This document shows positions 34,297 through 49,200 of a stretch of 64,000 bases of DNA, one piece after another. Below the pieces are notes generated by a model. It was not told the DNA's origin. It searched no databases and was given only the letters and a program-made list of their open reading frames with translations. The stretch is from contig NC_073355.2 in NCBI RefSeq assembly GCF_027580225.2, positions 18,605,501 to 18,669,500 on the forward strand, given 5' to 3'. Made by a program: the position numbers and the translations under genes. Position 1 is the stretch's first letter, and each line of letters begins with the position of its first letter. The stretch is from Misgurnus anguillicaudatus (Eukaryota; Chordata; Actinopteri; Cypriniformes; Cobitidae).

Positions 34297-37200
34297 TTAA
34301 AAGTGAAACCAAACCTTGCCAAGAAAGCACAGAAGCACAATAACAGTGATTATGTAAAGAACAATAAAGATTACATTTACAATTCTTGCTGCTAAGGTCC
34401 AGCACGATGAGACTTTTTGTTGTTGTTGGTGATGAGTTAAAGCCTGAAACTCCATGAGGATCTGCTTCAGAATTTCGGGCGTAGATGTCATCTGTTCAGT
34501 TCTACCGGTAACTGTGTCTAGAGAGTTATGCAAGTATTTTACGCCATCATGGAAAAAAGAACAAACCATGGCTCTGGATAAATGCTATGGGTCATGTAAA
34601 TTTTTTTTACTGTAGCTCATATAAAAAAATATTTTTAAAGATTTTAATCTTTTTCTATTAAAATATTTTTACATCTATAAGGCTGCTTTGCTCCAATGGA
34701 CGTTGTGAATAGTACAACAGAAATAAAATTACGTTTTGTTTTTCCATAAGAATACAAAAATATACAGTATGCTGACCAGATATGATATGAACAGCTGCAC
34801 ATATTATTATTATTTAAACATTATTAACTAAAGAATCAATTAAGTACATCTTCTGTTGTCTACTCTGGCAATTTAGGTGTTGTGTCTCTTCTAGTTATGT
34901 AGTGGACAATCAAGGTTGATGTTGTAGATGACTTTTGTTTGTATGGTGGCTTTTCAGTTTTACTGTAAGATTAAGACGGATTTAAGACAATATTTATTAT
35001 ATTTAATTGCTGGGTTGCCTCTTACCATGTTGAACAGTTACATCTAATCCGCTTTCTGTTGGTGTTACTGATTTGGTCTCTTTTCCTTTTGCAATCAGAA
35101 TGCTCACTAAGATGGTCTCCAGAATACTTATGCCGATAAGTGAGAAAACCCCAATGCAGTAAATCCCTGTGACAACAACATCAAACCATTATAGCAAAAA
35201 ATTTAAAAATGAGTTAAAGTTACATTTCTCTCAAGTCTCTGGTCTCTGTGAGAGTATCATAAGCCCTTTTCACACAGATATACAAGAAAATACACAGAAA
35301 AAGTGAGCAGGAGTAATAACAGGTTTATAGTGACTCACAATGTTATGTCAGAGTATCGCTGCTTGTGTTGTTAAAAGGTCCAATATGAAAACTTTGTGCT
35401 TGGTACATCACATTACAACAATAGTCAGAGAGTAGACAGTCTTTTTTGGCTGCTCGAACACATTTAACAACATGAGCATCTACACCACCAAAAAAGCGCA
35501 GATATGGTAAGATAGGAATGAGACTGTTTTTGAATTCAGCTCGAAATGTTTAGAGGATTTAAAGGGGACATATTATGAGATTTTTTTAAGATGTAAACTA
35601 AGTCTTAATCTAGGTCTGAGCAAAAGTGTGCCGTTTTGGGTGTGTCATTTAAAATGCAAATGAGCGGATGAAGTGCAAACACTGATCACAATGATGGTGG
35701 TTTGTTGCAATTGAAACTCAATTGTGATGTGAATTATTTTTTCTCTCTCTCTTTCTCTTTGCACTAAATGGTTGTGCTGTGGTTGGATAGTGCAGATAAA
35801 GGGGTGGTATTACCTTATTCTGACATCACAATAAGGGCCAAATTACAATGACCTATTTTTTCACATGCTTGCAGAGAATGGTTTACCAAAACTAAGTTAC
35901 TGGGTTGATCTTTTTCACATTTTCTAGGTTGATAGAAGCACTGGGGACACAATTATAGCAGCTAAACATGGAAAAAGTCAGATTTTCATAATATGTCCCC
36001 TTTAAGTGACGTGTTTCCACATTTTCACGTATCCGTGGCACGACTATTTTTTCGTGCTATTTTCACGTATTGGTTACTTAATTGTTTTTCCTTTTTTCAA
36101 ACCGTTGTCGTTTGGGATTGGGGTTAGACTTATAGTTTTCATCGGATTTTTTTATTGTTTTCGCGCGAGGATAAGGTTGGGTTTGGGTTAGAATGTAATT
36201 TAAGCAATGGTTTATACAGTTATCTACGAGCCAAGCAGTGTTGGGTAGGTTACTAAAAAAAAGTAATTAATTACTAGTTACTAATTACATCTTCAATCAT
36301 GTAATTAGATTACTTTACAAATGACTCTCTCCAAAAAGTATTTAATTACTTATTACTAATTACTTTCTAAAACCTATTCAGTACATGATACAAGGATAGG
36401 CTTGAAATGGCTTGAAATGGAAGAAACAATATATAAAAGTACATAAATTATTCTGGTCCCACTTTAGGGTCCAATTCTCTCTATTAACTAACTATTAACT
36501 ACTTTTGCCTTAATATACTCCAACTACTGCTTATTAATAAGAAGTTGTTAATTTTAAGAATTAGTAGAAATGGGGAGGGGGATGTAGAATAAGGTTTTGC
36601 AGAATCAGGCATTAATATGTGCTATTACATATTAATAAACAGCCAACATCTTATTAATATTAATGCTAATAATAATCATCCAGTTAATAGTGAGAATTGT
36701 AAACTAAAACCATGTTAAATTCACTATTGTATTTTAGTATACATAATTGTTTTACAGTCTATACACAGTATTTAGTTACATCAGAAGTAAATGTATTTAG
36801 ATTACAAGAAAAATAAGAGCAATCCCTTACTCTACTTTTTCAAAAGAAAAGTAATTCAATTACAGTAACTAATTACTTAGTAACTAGTTACACCCGACAC
36901 TGGAGCCAAGTGCCCCATTTAGGGAAACAATGATCACTATAATGGTGATTTCAAACAAACCATATAAAGTCAAACTGGTTTGTAATAAGTGAAGATGTTA
37001 ATGGTGTTTGTGTTTAATTCTCCTATGGGGAGATCTTGAGCGTTTATATCTTGTGTTTATGTTATATTTATAAAGTTAATGTTCATCTAAGATTTTGTCT
37101 GTAGTTCAGTTGTACTTGTTTTGTCTGCTCTCTATTTCATCATTAATGTTCATTGATCATGTTATTATTTGAGTGTCACTTTTTAACTCTGTAAAATGGA

Positions 37201-40200
37201 CTCATGTAGACACTGAGCGATTTAATAACCCTGATGTTGTTTTGTATTTGTTTGTATGATACAATCTTTGAGCATGTGCAATGTCTCTTTTTAAGTTGTT
37301 GACAAATAATTAGAAAACAATTTGTAATAATTTTACAACAAACTTTGTTTCCTTGTGCAGCTGTTTATTCCATCAGCTGGATTATAGTGGTTTTCTGCAT
37401 GTATTAAAATATTAATAAAAATATATTAGTTAAAAAAATACAAGAAGTTGTTTACATGTTCATATATTTTTAGGGTGGTTTTCTTGCAATCACATCTGCA
37501 TTTTACCATAAAAAATAAGAGTTTCTAAACAGTTAATAAATCAATTTACAAAAATTTGCTGTAATACATACAACTGTGTTGTTGTGTTGTTTTTTACGGT
37601 TTTAATTTTATACAGAACTTTTCCGGTAACCACGACGGCCATTATTTCTTTGTAAAAACTATGGATTTTTTACAGTGTAGGTTTAATCTCATGGTATTGT
37701 TTATGTATTTTTTTTGTAATAAAAATGTGTTTTCTGTGAAGTCACCATTTCATTTGCTTTGGTGTACATGGACCCAGTTCAACATATCATGTTTCTTTTC
37801 ACAATAATAATGTGCATGTCATCAGTGCATTACACTGTTAACCCTGATATTGTCTTTACTTAAACAATCAAATAAACATCACTTAATATTTTCTGTTTTG
37901 AAGCCAAAGCTTAAAAAAGTTTAGTTGATTTAACTTTTAAGCTTACAAAATCCATTAAAGGGGACATATTATGAAAATCTGACTTTTTCCATGTTTAAGT
38001 GCTATAATTGTGTCCCCAGTGCTTCTATCAACCTAGAAAATGTTAAAAAGATCAACCCAATAACTTAGTTTTGGTAAATCATTTTCTGCAAGCATGTGAA
38101 AAATAGGTCATTGTAATTTGGCCCTTATTGTGATGTCAGAATAAGGTAATCCCGCCCCCTTTATCTGCACTGTCCAATCACGGCACAGCCATTTAGTATG
38201 GAGAGAAAGAGAGAGATAAAAAAATTTCACAGCACAATTGAGTTTCAATTGCAACAAACCACCATCATTGTGATCAGTGGTTGCACTTCATCCGCTCATT
38301 TGCATTTTAAATGACACACCCAAAACGGCACACTTTTGCTCAGACCTATTTTAGACTTAGTTTTCATCTTAAAAAAAATCTCATAATATGTCCCCTTTAA
38401 ACTAAAACATTCAAGTAGAATGAACTTAAAATTATTAGTTCATGTTGTGAGGAATACCCATAATCCTTTGCGCCTGAATACTTTGATTATTTTCTGCTTT
38501 TTCACAGAATAAAAACTAATAAGAACTTTCACTACTTATTATGAAAATCTGACTTTTTCCATGTTTAAGTGCTATAATTGTGTCCCCAGTGCTTCTATCA
38601 ACCTAGAAAATGTTAAAAAGATCAACCCAATAACTTAGTTTTGGTAAACCATTTTCTGCAAGCATGTGAAAAAATAGGTCATTGTAATTTGGCCCTTATT
38701 GTGATGTCAGAATAAGGTAATACCGCCCCCTTTATCTGCACTATCCAACCACAGCACAACCATTTAGTACGGAGAGAAAGAGAGAGATAACATTTTTCAC
38801 AGCACAATTGAGTTTCAATTGCAACAAACCACCATCATTGTGATCAGTGGTTGCACTTCATCCGCTCATTTGCATTTTAAATGACACACCCAAAACGGCA
38901 CACTGTTGCTCAGACCTATTTTAGACTTAGTTTACATCTTTAAAAAAATCTCATAATATGTCCCCTTTAAATATTTGTTAATAAAATGTCATATAGGTTT
39001 AAGCTCTTATATTATTGATGTTGTTTTGTTGTAAATTATAATTTTGTAAAGTCACCATTCAGGTGATCAGTGTTTCCGTACATGAACCCTGTTCAGAACA
39101 CTTTATTGTATTTTTCCCACAGTACTGACAATGCATGTCAAAAACACAGCTTTGTGTGTGTTTCTGTGGAGAAACACGTTTACTCAATGACTGATTAATC
39201 CAATCAATTGTTTCTCCAATCAATTCTGTGTTATAATGCCATTTATACAATCAAAAGTAATATAAAGTGATAAAAACTAAAGTTATATGCAAGGGGTTTC
39301 CTCACAAATTTCTAGTAATGTCAACTAATCTGGGTTAAGAGTGCAGAAATATTGGAAGAAGTCTATTCAACTTAAAATTGTTGTTAGAACAGTTTATATG
39401 TTTAAGTAATCATAAGTTTGATTCAATTTTTTAAGTATATTCAACTTATCCGGGCTTACAGTGTAGTGCTTGATAGTTATAAAGTATGTTGTGCATTTTT
39501 GTTGAGATGTTTAATCAATGATTGACAGAAAGTCAATCATAAAGTTGAAAGAAATGATATTAATTAAATGCCCACTTAAGTGAACTGAAAAGTTTAAGTA
39601 CAGTCTACATGAGCACTAAATTAAATGAACTTCAGTATTCCAGTTTTTGGGAGACCCTAATTTCCACACATTTTTCTAGTAATTTGATCTAACAGACATG
39701 TTATAGTAACTGTTAAGCTTAAATCAAATTTGTAAGTTAGCTGAACGTATCATACAGAGTTACCTTTACTCAAGTTATCATGTAATTTCTGTCCATACAG
39801 AAGATAACTCTGCAAAGCTGTTTTAAGTTTTACTAACTCTACTAGAAAATTTTAAGGTAATCTGATTCTAAGTAAACTCAACATATTACTTTTAACAGTG
39901 TAGCATAATATTCAAATCAAAGTTTTTTTTATTATTTTTGTTGATGTTAATTTCAACAATTACTAATAATTTATTAAAATCTTGTTAACATTAGTTAATG
40001 CCCTGTGAACTAACATGAACAAACAATGAACAGCTTTATTTCTATTAAATATTAACAAAGATTAATAAAGACTGTAACAAATGTATTGCTCATGGTTTGT
40101 TCATGTTAGTTAATACATTAACTAATTGACTGTCACTTTAATGTTGACTGTCACGTAGACTTACCAATTAGTGGCATTTGACTGGCAGTAGATGGCAGCT

Positions 40201-43200
40201 TGTCATTAAGAATCAGCAGTAACACAGATATGGACAGCAGTAAAGTCACTTTAAAGCCCAGCTTCTCTGCTTCAGATGCATTCATGAAGAATGAGGCCAC
40301 ATCCAGCACAAGAAAACAAAATACTGGAAAAATTAAGTTGATGATATACAGCAGAGGTCTCCTCTTGATGGTGATCTGAAATATAAGAGTATTGTATGAA
40401 CAATACAGCAAAACCAAAAAAATGTATGATCTCATAGCCTGCCTATTTGTCAGTTAAAAGTGAACATTTAGCCATCGAGGGTCATTTCGGCCATCTACAC
40501 AGCAAAATCCCGAGAGTTAAATCAACTCTGCTGGTTGTACATATTGTCCCAATCTTACAGAGAGTTAAAAGTAACTCTGAAGTTGAGTTAAAAGCTGCAA
40601 TCAGTCATTTTATCCTCTCTATCACCATCTCTGTTTGAAACCTAAAATTGCATACTTGTAGTTATTTTCTTAACATTGTTTGTTTTATTGTATTTAAACA
40701 CAACTGAATGCTGTTTTCACATATTATCTGTTCTGTTGTCAGACATATAGGGGCGGTTTCCCAGACAGGGATTAGACTAGTAGACTAAAATAAATATAAG
40801 AGCTGTCCAAACTGAAAACATCTTGCACTGACATATCTTAAAATACATCAGTGCCCTTAGTTTGGCCTCAAAATGCACACAAGTAATGTTTTTAGTAAGC
40901 CATGTTTGTTTAAAGGGGTCATATTATGAGATTTTTTTAAGATGTAAGTTAAATCTTTGGTGTCCCAAGAGTGTGAAGGTGAGGATTTAACTGAAAATAC
41001 CCCACAGATAATTAATTACAGCATGTTAAAATTGCAAATTTGTAGGTCTGAGCAAAAGTGAGCCGTTTTGGGGTGTTTCCTTTAAAATGCAAATGAGCGG
41101 ATGAAGTCCAAACACTGATCACAATGATGGTGATTTGTTGTAATTGAAACTCAATTGTGCTGTCAAGTTCCTCCTCTCTCCCTCTCACTCTCTGAAACAA
41201 ATAGCAGTGCTGCGGTTGGACAGTGCAGATAAAGGGGGCGGTATTATTATAATTCGCCATGCTACCTACCTCACAAAACAGGCGAAATCTGAACGACCTA
41301 ATTTTTCACATGCTTGCAGTAAATGGCTTACCCAAACAAAGTTACTGGGTTGATCTTTATCACATTTTCTAGGTTGATAGAAGCACTGGGGACCCAATTA
41401 TAGCACTTAAATATGAAAAAAGTCTGATTTTCATCCTATGACCCCTTTAAACGAATTATATTTCCTAATTAAACTAAGTTCTAGTCCTAATCTCTGTCCA
41501 GGAAACCACCCCAAAAACTATTAAAATAGTGACTAAACATGACCCAACAACCTTGTGTTTAATCCAACCAGCTGTTACTTTAACTACTAAGATACTAAAA
41601 TCTTGATTTATAAACGCGACATCGCAGACAATTCGGCGAAAATTTAAAAATTGCCATTACACAGAGTTACTACAGAAGGCATGTGCGGGCATAGGAGAGA
41701 GAGAGCTCGCGCACAAGCACATAGAGAACCAGTGTGTGTGGGAAAACACTGCTAACCTTTCATGATAAACTCGAATCAGTCGTCTTCTCTGCCAGTAACA
41801 TCTGACGTTTACGTGAAAATGCAAGTACACAGAGGAATCCACATGGACAACACAACTTTTAATTCTTTCACTCAGTGTCATGTATGAGAGGCGCTGTCTA
41901 GGGGCTTCACGCAGAGAAAGAGAGAGAGAGCGCTCGTGCACAAGAGAGGCACCACCGAGCGCTCACAACAATAAATGAAGCCGTTTTAAATGAAAATAAA
42001 AATGTAAATGTTGCGGCAATTGTTGATTTTGTGGCGCACACAAACAAATCAATGTATGGATAACACTGCCAGGAGCAGAAGCCGCCATTACGCGAAATGA
42101 ATGTAAACAGCGACATTTTACGCATGTCGACGTATTTTCATAGTCGACGAAATGGATGACGTTGACGCGTCGTTGCAGTACTAATCCTTTTCCATTAAAG
42201 GGGTCATATGATGAAAATGTTAGCATTGCCACTTTGTAGGTGTGAGCAAAAATAGGTCATTGAAATTTGGCTTTCATTATGATGTCATAAGGATATCTTA
42301 TTAGAATAATACCGCCCCCTAAATCTGAACTCTCCAACCACTGCACTGCCGTTTAGTGCAGAGAGAAAGAGAGAGAAAAGAAGGACTTGACAGCACAATT
42401 GAGTTTGAATTACAACAAACCACCATCATTGTGATCAGTGTTTGAACTTTATCCGCTCATTTGCATTTTAAAAAACACACCCAAAACGACACACCCTTGG
42501 ACTTGACAGCACAATAGAGTTTCAACTACAACAAACCACCATCATTGTGATCAGTGTTTGCACTTCATCCGCTCATTTGCATTTTAAAAAACACACCCAA
42601 AACGACACATTTTTGCTCAAACCTACAAAGTGGCAATGCTAACATTTTCATCATATGACCCCTTTAAATATGTGAGACTGTAGTATAATATCTAGCACTC
42701 TCATGGCAATTTGTCATTCTGAATGATTTTGAGGGACATAAAAATTAACCCCAGCACAATGTAGACACACAAACATCAAGAATCAGAGTATGAATCTCAA
42801 CAAGGGTGACAAAGAAAATGGTAACAATGTTCATTATGTATTCCTGCCACAGTGCATTCTGGGAGTTTTGGATAACATTTGTAATTTGTTGATACCCAGC
42901 ATGCATTGCAGCATGCAGCTTTTCATTTTATTTTCACCATCATTGTGATTTATACTCTGATTCTTGATGTTTGTGTGTGTATGCTACACAGTGGTTAAAA
43001 TTTAAGTATCAGCGTTTTAAAATCGTTCAGAATGATAAACTGCTATGAAGGTAGCCTGGGTGCCAGCTGATCTTACCACCACATTTTGAAAAAAATGGAA
43101 AATCGGTCTGGCGTTTTTCCGTTGAGGAGCTACTATGCTCGACCCAAAGCTAGTCGGCGAACCAAATTGTGTGGGCGGGCTTTATACGATGATGGACAGA

Positions 43201-46200
43201 TGATCAACAGTAACGTATCAACCACGTCACCAAAGAGCGCATGTGTTGAATCTGTTTACAATGAAATGGGTGCCGCTGGAGAATTCAGATGTGTGGATTC
43301 TGACATTGAGTCTGTTCTAAAAGATATCGACAGAGCATTGATTTAAAGGGCCCATGGCATGAAGATGTTGGCATTAGTGATGGTCGCTTTCGAAGCACTG
43401 CTTCATGAGGCTTCGAAACATTTACGAATCTTTTGTTTCGAATCAGTGGTTCGGAGCTTGTTTCAAATTAGCCCAAGTCACGTGATTTTAGCAAATGAGG
43501 CTTCGTTACGTCATAACTGTTTCGAAACGTTTTGAAAATGCGATGGTTCACCACTAGGGGGAGTTGATCACATGACCAGTGTCTAATATGTTTAGGTGAA
43601 CTCGGATCAGTTTTATTATGAAAGTTCATAAAACATTTATCCTTCTGACTAAGAACAATTCCATTTTGTCTACTTTTTGTTTATAGACAGCAAATGCAAA
43701 CACTGATCACAATGATGGTGGTTTGTTGTAATTGAAACTCAATTGTGCTGTCAAGTCCTTCTTTTCTCTCTCTTTCTCTCTGCACTAAATAGCAGTGCTG
43801 TAGTTGGATAGTGCACATAAACGGGGCGGTTTTATTATAATAAGAGCTCCTTATGACATCATAAAGACGGACAAATTTCAATGACCTATTTTTTGCTCAC
43901 ACCTACAAAACAGCAATGCTAACCTCTGTATGCCATGGGCCCTTTAAAAAGAGGAACAGAGAAACGCGATCGAGGCATTTGTTTATGTTTTCGCCGTCCT
44001 TCCTACAGGATTCTGCAAAAGTTGGTCGCACTTATGGAGGACAAAGTTAAAGAAGCAACTGAAATGAGGGTCACAGCGATGCAATTCGGCGTGCACGACG
44101 AGATGGATATAATTAGCAGTCGTTGCCAGCTTCTTTTCGGAAGCCCGGAATCGTGGCTGCTGAATAAGTGGAGGGACATGCTAGGCTCCGATATTTTTCA
44201 AGCCAACGTAATGGATAGCTATTGTCGTGGATGAAGTTCACCTAACGTACAAATGGTAAGAGATAGTCTTACTGTATGACTTAGTAAATACTTCATGTTG
44301 TGATATAAATGAAATGTTGTAAACATAGTAGGTGATGATGTACGTTCGCTAACTCAGACTTAGTATAATCACAATGATGTTAGTGTCAGTGTAGCGAAAT
44401 AACTAGAAGTTCGATCAGGCTGCAAAAGATGACATTTCAACATACCTCACACACTCCGTTGCTCTGATTGGTCATAGGTCTATCCAATTGAGTGGAGAGG
44501 CATTTTTCGGTTGAGACACGCCTCATAATTATAGCCCAATGGAGCGGTATCAGACTCAAATTCTGACTAGAACTGAGTATGACAATGTCAGGCTACTATG
44601 AGGGTGCTGTATTTTATACCACAGTCTCACACAATTAATGGAAAATAATACTTCTGATAAGTGTGCAAACACTACACCAGCACATAAGTTTTCTAGATGC
44701 TGATGATGTTTAGACTTTATGTACTAAAAACAACTATGGAAGTGTGCTGTTATATATTTCCTTGCTATAACAAAACATGTTTTAAAGGGGTCATATGATG
44801 AAAATGTTAGCATTGCCACTTTGTAGGTGTGATCAAAAATAGGTCATTGAAATTTGGCTTTCATTATGATGTCATAAGGATATCTTATTAGAATAATACC
44901 GCCTCCTTAATCTGAACTCTCCAACCACTGCACTGCCGTTTAGTGCAGAGAGAAAGAGTGAGAAAAGAAGGACTTGACAGCACAATTGAGTTTGAATAAC
45001 AACAAACCACCATCATTGTGATCAGTGTTTGAACTTTATCCGCTCATTTGCATTTTAAAAAACACACCCAAAACGACACATTTTTGGACTTGACAGCACA
45101 ATAGAGTTTCAATTACAACAAACCACCATCATTGTGATCAGTGTTTGCACTTCATCCGCTCATTTGCATTTTAAAAAACACACCCAAAACGACACATTTT
45201 TGCTCGGACCTGCGGAGTGGCAGTGCTAACATTTTCATCATATGACCCCTTTAAACAAACATAGTTATAGCATTTGGAAAATAGTGATGTCCAGTTCATG
45301 AACGAATCGTTCTTTTGAACTGGTTCTTTTCAGTGAACGACTTGAATCAGTACACCTAATCGGACTGAATCATTTAAAAAGTTTTTGTCTCGAGACAGCA
45401 ATGATCCACAACTCACTTTCAGATGTGCTCGACAGTCATTCCGATTCTAATTAAAAGAGAGTAATTCGTATCTAAACTCGTAGAAGCTCTCCCCAACAGT
45501 ATCACTGACTGAACCGAGACATGGTGAATTTTGTTGATACTGAGCATGCGCAACAAACATACTGGTATTCCAGAGTCACCGATAAAATAAAAACCTGAAT
45601 CAAGAACGGTTTCTAACGGACGCGTCCGACTTGATGAGCCGTTAATACTGCACATGTGTTACTGAAAAACATGATACAGCGACTCTCGAGTCAGGAACAG
45701 GTTGCTGCATTTATGGAGTCACAAGTTCACTGATTGGAGAACAGTTTCTATCGGACGCGTCCAAAGAACTAATCAAAGAACTGTGGATACTGAGCTAGGG
45801 TGAGCCAAACAGTACGGACATCAGTGAGTTTCTGTGCTAATACTATAGCCTACATGAACTAAGATTATTAAAGTTTATTTTACCATAAAACTTACACGAA
45901 ATATGCATGGAACAGCTAATTATATTAAACACTGTTTTGACTAAAATTTATTTTTGTATATATTTTAAGTTGTTATGAGCTTGGTCATGATTTCTGTTAC
46001 AAGTTTTTGAATGTGCTTTTGTGGAATTTTTGAATTTTTTTTATGTATTTTACCCTCCTGGAGCACAGAATTAGATGCGAATGATGTCATTACGTTAAGT
46101 ATGTTAAAGAACTGGTGAATTGGTTTTTTGAACCAGTTCTTTGAAACGAAAAAACTGATTCACAAAAAAGAATCAGACTTCCCATCACTATTGGAATAGT

Positions 46201-49200
46201 TAGCGACTAAGAGTCAAGTCCTACTAAAAAAACCACTGAACACAATAATGGTGACTTTAAATGAAACAGCCAACATCTAAAATTCTACAAGTTAGATGTA
46301 AAATGCAATTTTAGGTTTCAAATAGAGATGGTGACAGAGAGGATAAAGTTACAGATTACAGCTTTTAACTCTGCTTCACAGTTACTTTTAACTCCCTGTA
46401 CGATTGGGACAATATGTACACCCAGCAGAGTTGATTTAACTCTGGGGATTTTGCTGTGTAATGACTTATGACCCATTATATACTGTATAAATACCAACTT
46501 GTAGTATACTGTACTGTACTGTACTACACTATAGACAGTTTCATTGCATGCATGCACCTTGTCGCATCTGGCCTGAAGTTAACTTCCAGGCTCTGTTTGT
46601 TTACTAGTGGCTAAACTGACCTCTGGAACAAATACCGATAAAGATAGCCAATCTGTAGTTTACATTGTATACATTAATTTTATACAGTAATGTTACCTCA
46701 ATCTTACAACTACAGTGTGCACAGAGGCACAGTCATTTTGGGACAGAAGTGGGACAAAAATATAGACCCTTTTACACCCCACGTGATCAAACACACAGCA
46801 AAATCCCCGGTGTTAAATAAACACTGTGGGCCCTATTTTAACGATCTGAAACGCAAGTCCGAAGCGCAAAGCGCAAGTGACATTGTGGGCGGATCTTGGG
46901 CGCTGTTGCTATTTTCCCGGCGGGAGAAATTAGTCTTGCGCCGGGCGCAAATCAATAAGGGGTTGGTCTGAAGTAGGTTCATTATTCATAGGTGTGGTTT
47001 GGGCGTAACGTCAAATAAACCAATCAGAACGCTATCCAACATTCCCTTTAAACGCAAGGGCGCAAGTTCCATGGCGGGTTGCTATTATTATGACGGATTT
47101 GACAGGCGCACGCCAGGAGCGGTTCACAGCCGAGGAGACCTACGTTCTTGTAAGAGCAGTCAAAGACAGAGAAGTTGTTTTGTATGGGGATGGGAGAAAC
47201 CCGCCCAAATCAGCGTCGGTTAAACAGGCGTGAGAGGAAATAGCCGCAATTGTCTCATCAGCTGCGCCAAGCACTACAATGATGTCAGGAGACGGGGGGA
47301 TCCCAAGCTTGCCAGCATAAATCGGGCACGCCGGGCACACAGGAGGACATCGCTGCATCCACCCTCACTGCTGAAAGGGTTTGGGGGCTTTGAAATCGGA
47401 CACAAGAAACGCAAGCAAGGTCCAACCCCAAAGTACACTTACAAATCAAGTTCACATACATGAAGGTTTCTTATGAAAACATTTAAATTATTATTTAGAT
47501 CAAATAAACGTAATACAGCCACAACAAACTTATGAAAATATTTTAATCGTTATTTGCATGATAATTGTTTAACGCTGCTCACCACAATGATTTCCCTTAT
47601 CTCATGTATTAATATTTTTGATTGTAACAATTTATGATTTAATGATTTCTCTTATCTTATATTTTTTATCGTAACAATTTATGATTAGCAAAAATAACTG
47701 TTGCATCTGTGTAGATTAGATAAGCAATGCGCATTGTGCACGCTATACATTATGGTCAAGCATGCGCCCTTAAAATAGCATAATGAACCACGCGCAACGC
47801 GCCACTGACTTTAGACTAGTTTTTTTTTGGTTAGTAGCGCAATTGTTTTTTGAAACTGCAAAATAGCATAAGAGATGGTTTGCGCCTGAACCGCCTAGGG
47901 AGCGCAAGTTCATTCCCTAGTTTGCCGACGTGCGTCTGTGGAGGGAAAAACCCGCTGTGCGCCACTGCAAAATACGAAATGATACATGCGTCACTGACAA
48001 AGTCAATTGCGCTGGGTGCAAGATAGGGCCCTGTGGGTGTATATATAATCCACTCCCAGATGGGTGTGTATAAAGACTGGTGTTAAAATTTAACACTGAA
48101 GTAGTGTTGAAGTTAATGAGATAATGAAGTGATGATTAAGACATTAAAGGGGTCATATGATGAAAATGTTAGCATTGCCACTTTGTAGGTTTGAGCAAAA
48201 ATGTGTCGTTTTGGGTGTGTTTTTTAAAATGCAAATGAGCGGATGAAGTGCAAACACTGATCACAATTATGGTGGTTTATTGTAATTGAAACTCTATTGT
48301 GCTGTCAAGTCCAAAAATGTGTCGTTTTGGGTGTGTTTTTTAAAATGCAAATGAGCGGATGAAGTGCAAACACTGATCACAATGATGGTGGTTTGTTGTA
48401 ATTCAAACTCTATTGTGCTGTCAAGTCCAAAAATGTGTCGTTTTGGGTGTGTTTTTTAAAATGCAAATGAGCGGATAAAGTTCAAACACTGATCACAATG
48501 ATGGTGGTTTGTTGTAATTCAAACTCAATTGTGCTGTCAAGTCCTTCTTTTCTCTCTCTTTCTCTCTGCACTAAACGGCAGTGCAGTGGTTGGAGAGTTC
48601 AGATTTAGGGGGCGGTATTATTCTAATAAGATATCTTTATGACATCATAATGAAAGCCAAATTTCAATGACCTATTTTTGCTCACACCTACAAAGTGGCA
48701 ATGCTAACATTTTCATCATATGACCCCTTTAATAGACAAATCTTCTTTCTGACGTGATGTAATCACAGAATGTATCACATTCACCATTATTGTGATTAAC
48801 GTTTCCTTTAGTTAGGCATTCTTCCTTTAACCTTCACTAAACTAATTTTCCTCTTTAAGCAATTGTAACATTGTTTTATTAAGACTGTTTGTTTATTGCT
48901 TGATGTAGAGGGAAAACTTTTCATAACATCTGAGATTGGTTATTTATTTTATTATTTACCAATCATTAAAACATTTGATCATAAATAAATGATAAAGACA
49001 ACAATGTAAATACAAACATGCTCTATGAAAGACACTGTTCTGTATGACTGCTGTAATGCTTTAGTTTTTTTTTTTTTTTTTGCTTAAGAGAGACATCATA
49101 ACTTCTGATACAAATCTCAACAAGGGTGACAGTAAATGGTAAGAAATTTGCACAATTTTGTCATGTCACAATGCATGATGGGAGTTATGAATGAGTTTTA

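Larger units (their letters stand above)
40498..46458. mobile_element. CACAG-ended element, 6 kb, TA-flanked, in the receptor intron
   Basis: CACAGCAAAATCCCGAGAG (40,498) and inverted GGGGATTTTGCTGTG (to 46,458), each next to TA. The inverted repeats extend beyond 130 bp (GTACATATTGTCCCAATC in both). The interior is filled with nested MITEs, hATs and two unplaced exons. Confidence 0.8.

Noticed and set aside
41657..42232. Overlapping minus-strand frames of 70-94 codons
   Set aside because: Different frames over the same GC-richer repeat, composition driven by GAGAGA and CGC words, no motif.
46690..46971. 93-codon frame
   Set aside because: Crosses the boundary of a CACAG terminus and a Harbinger end.
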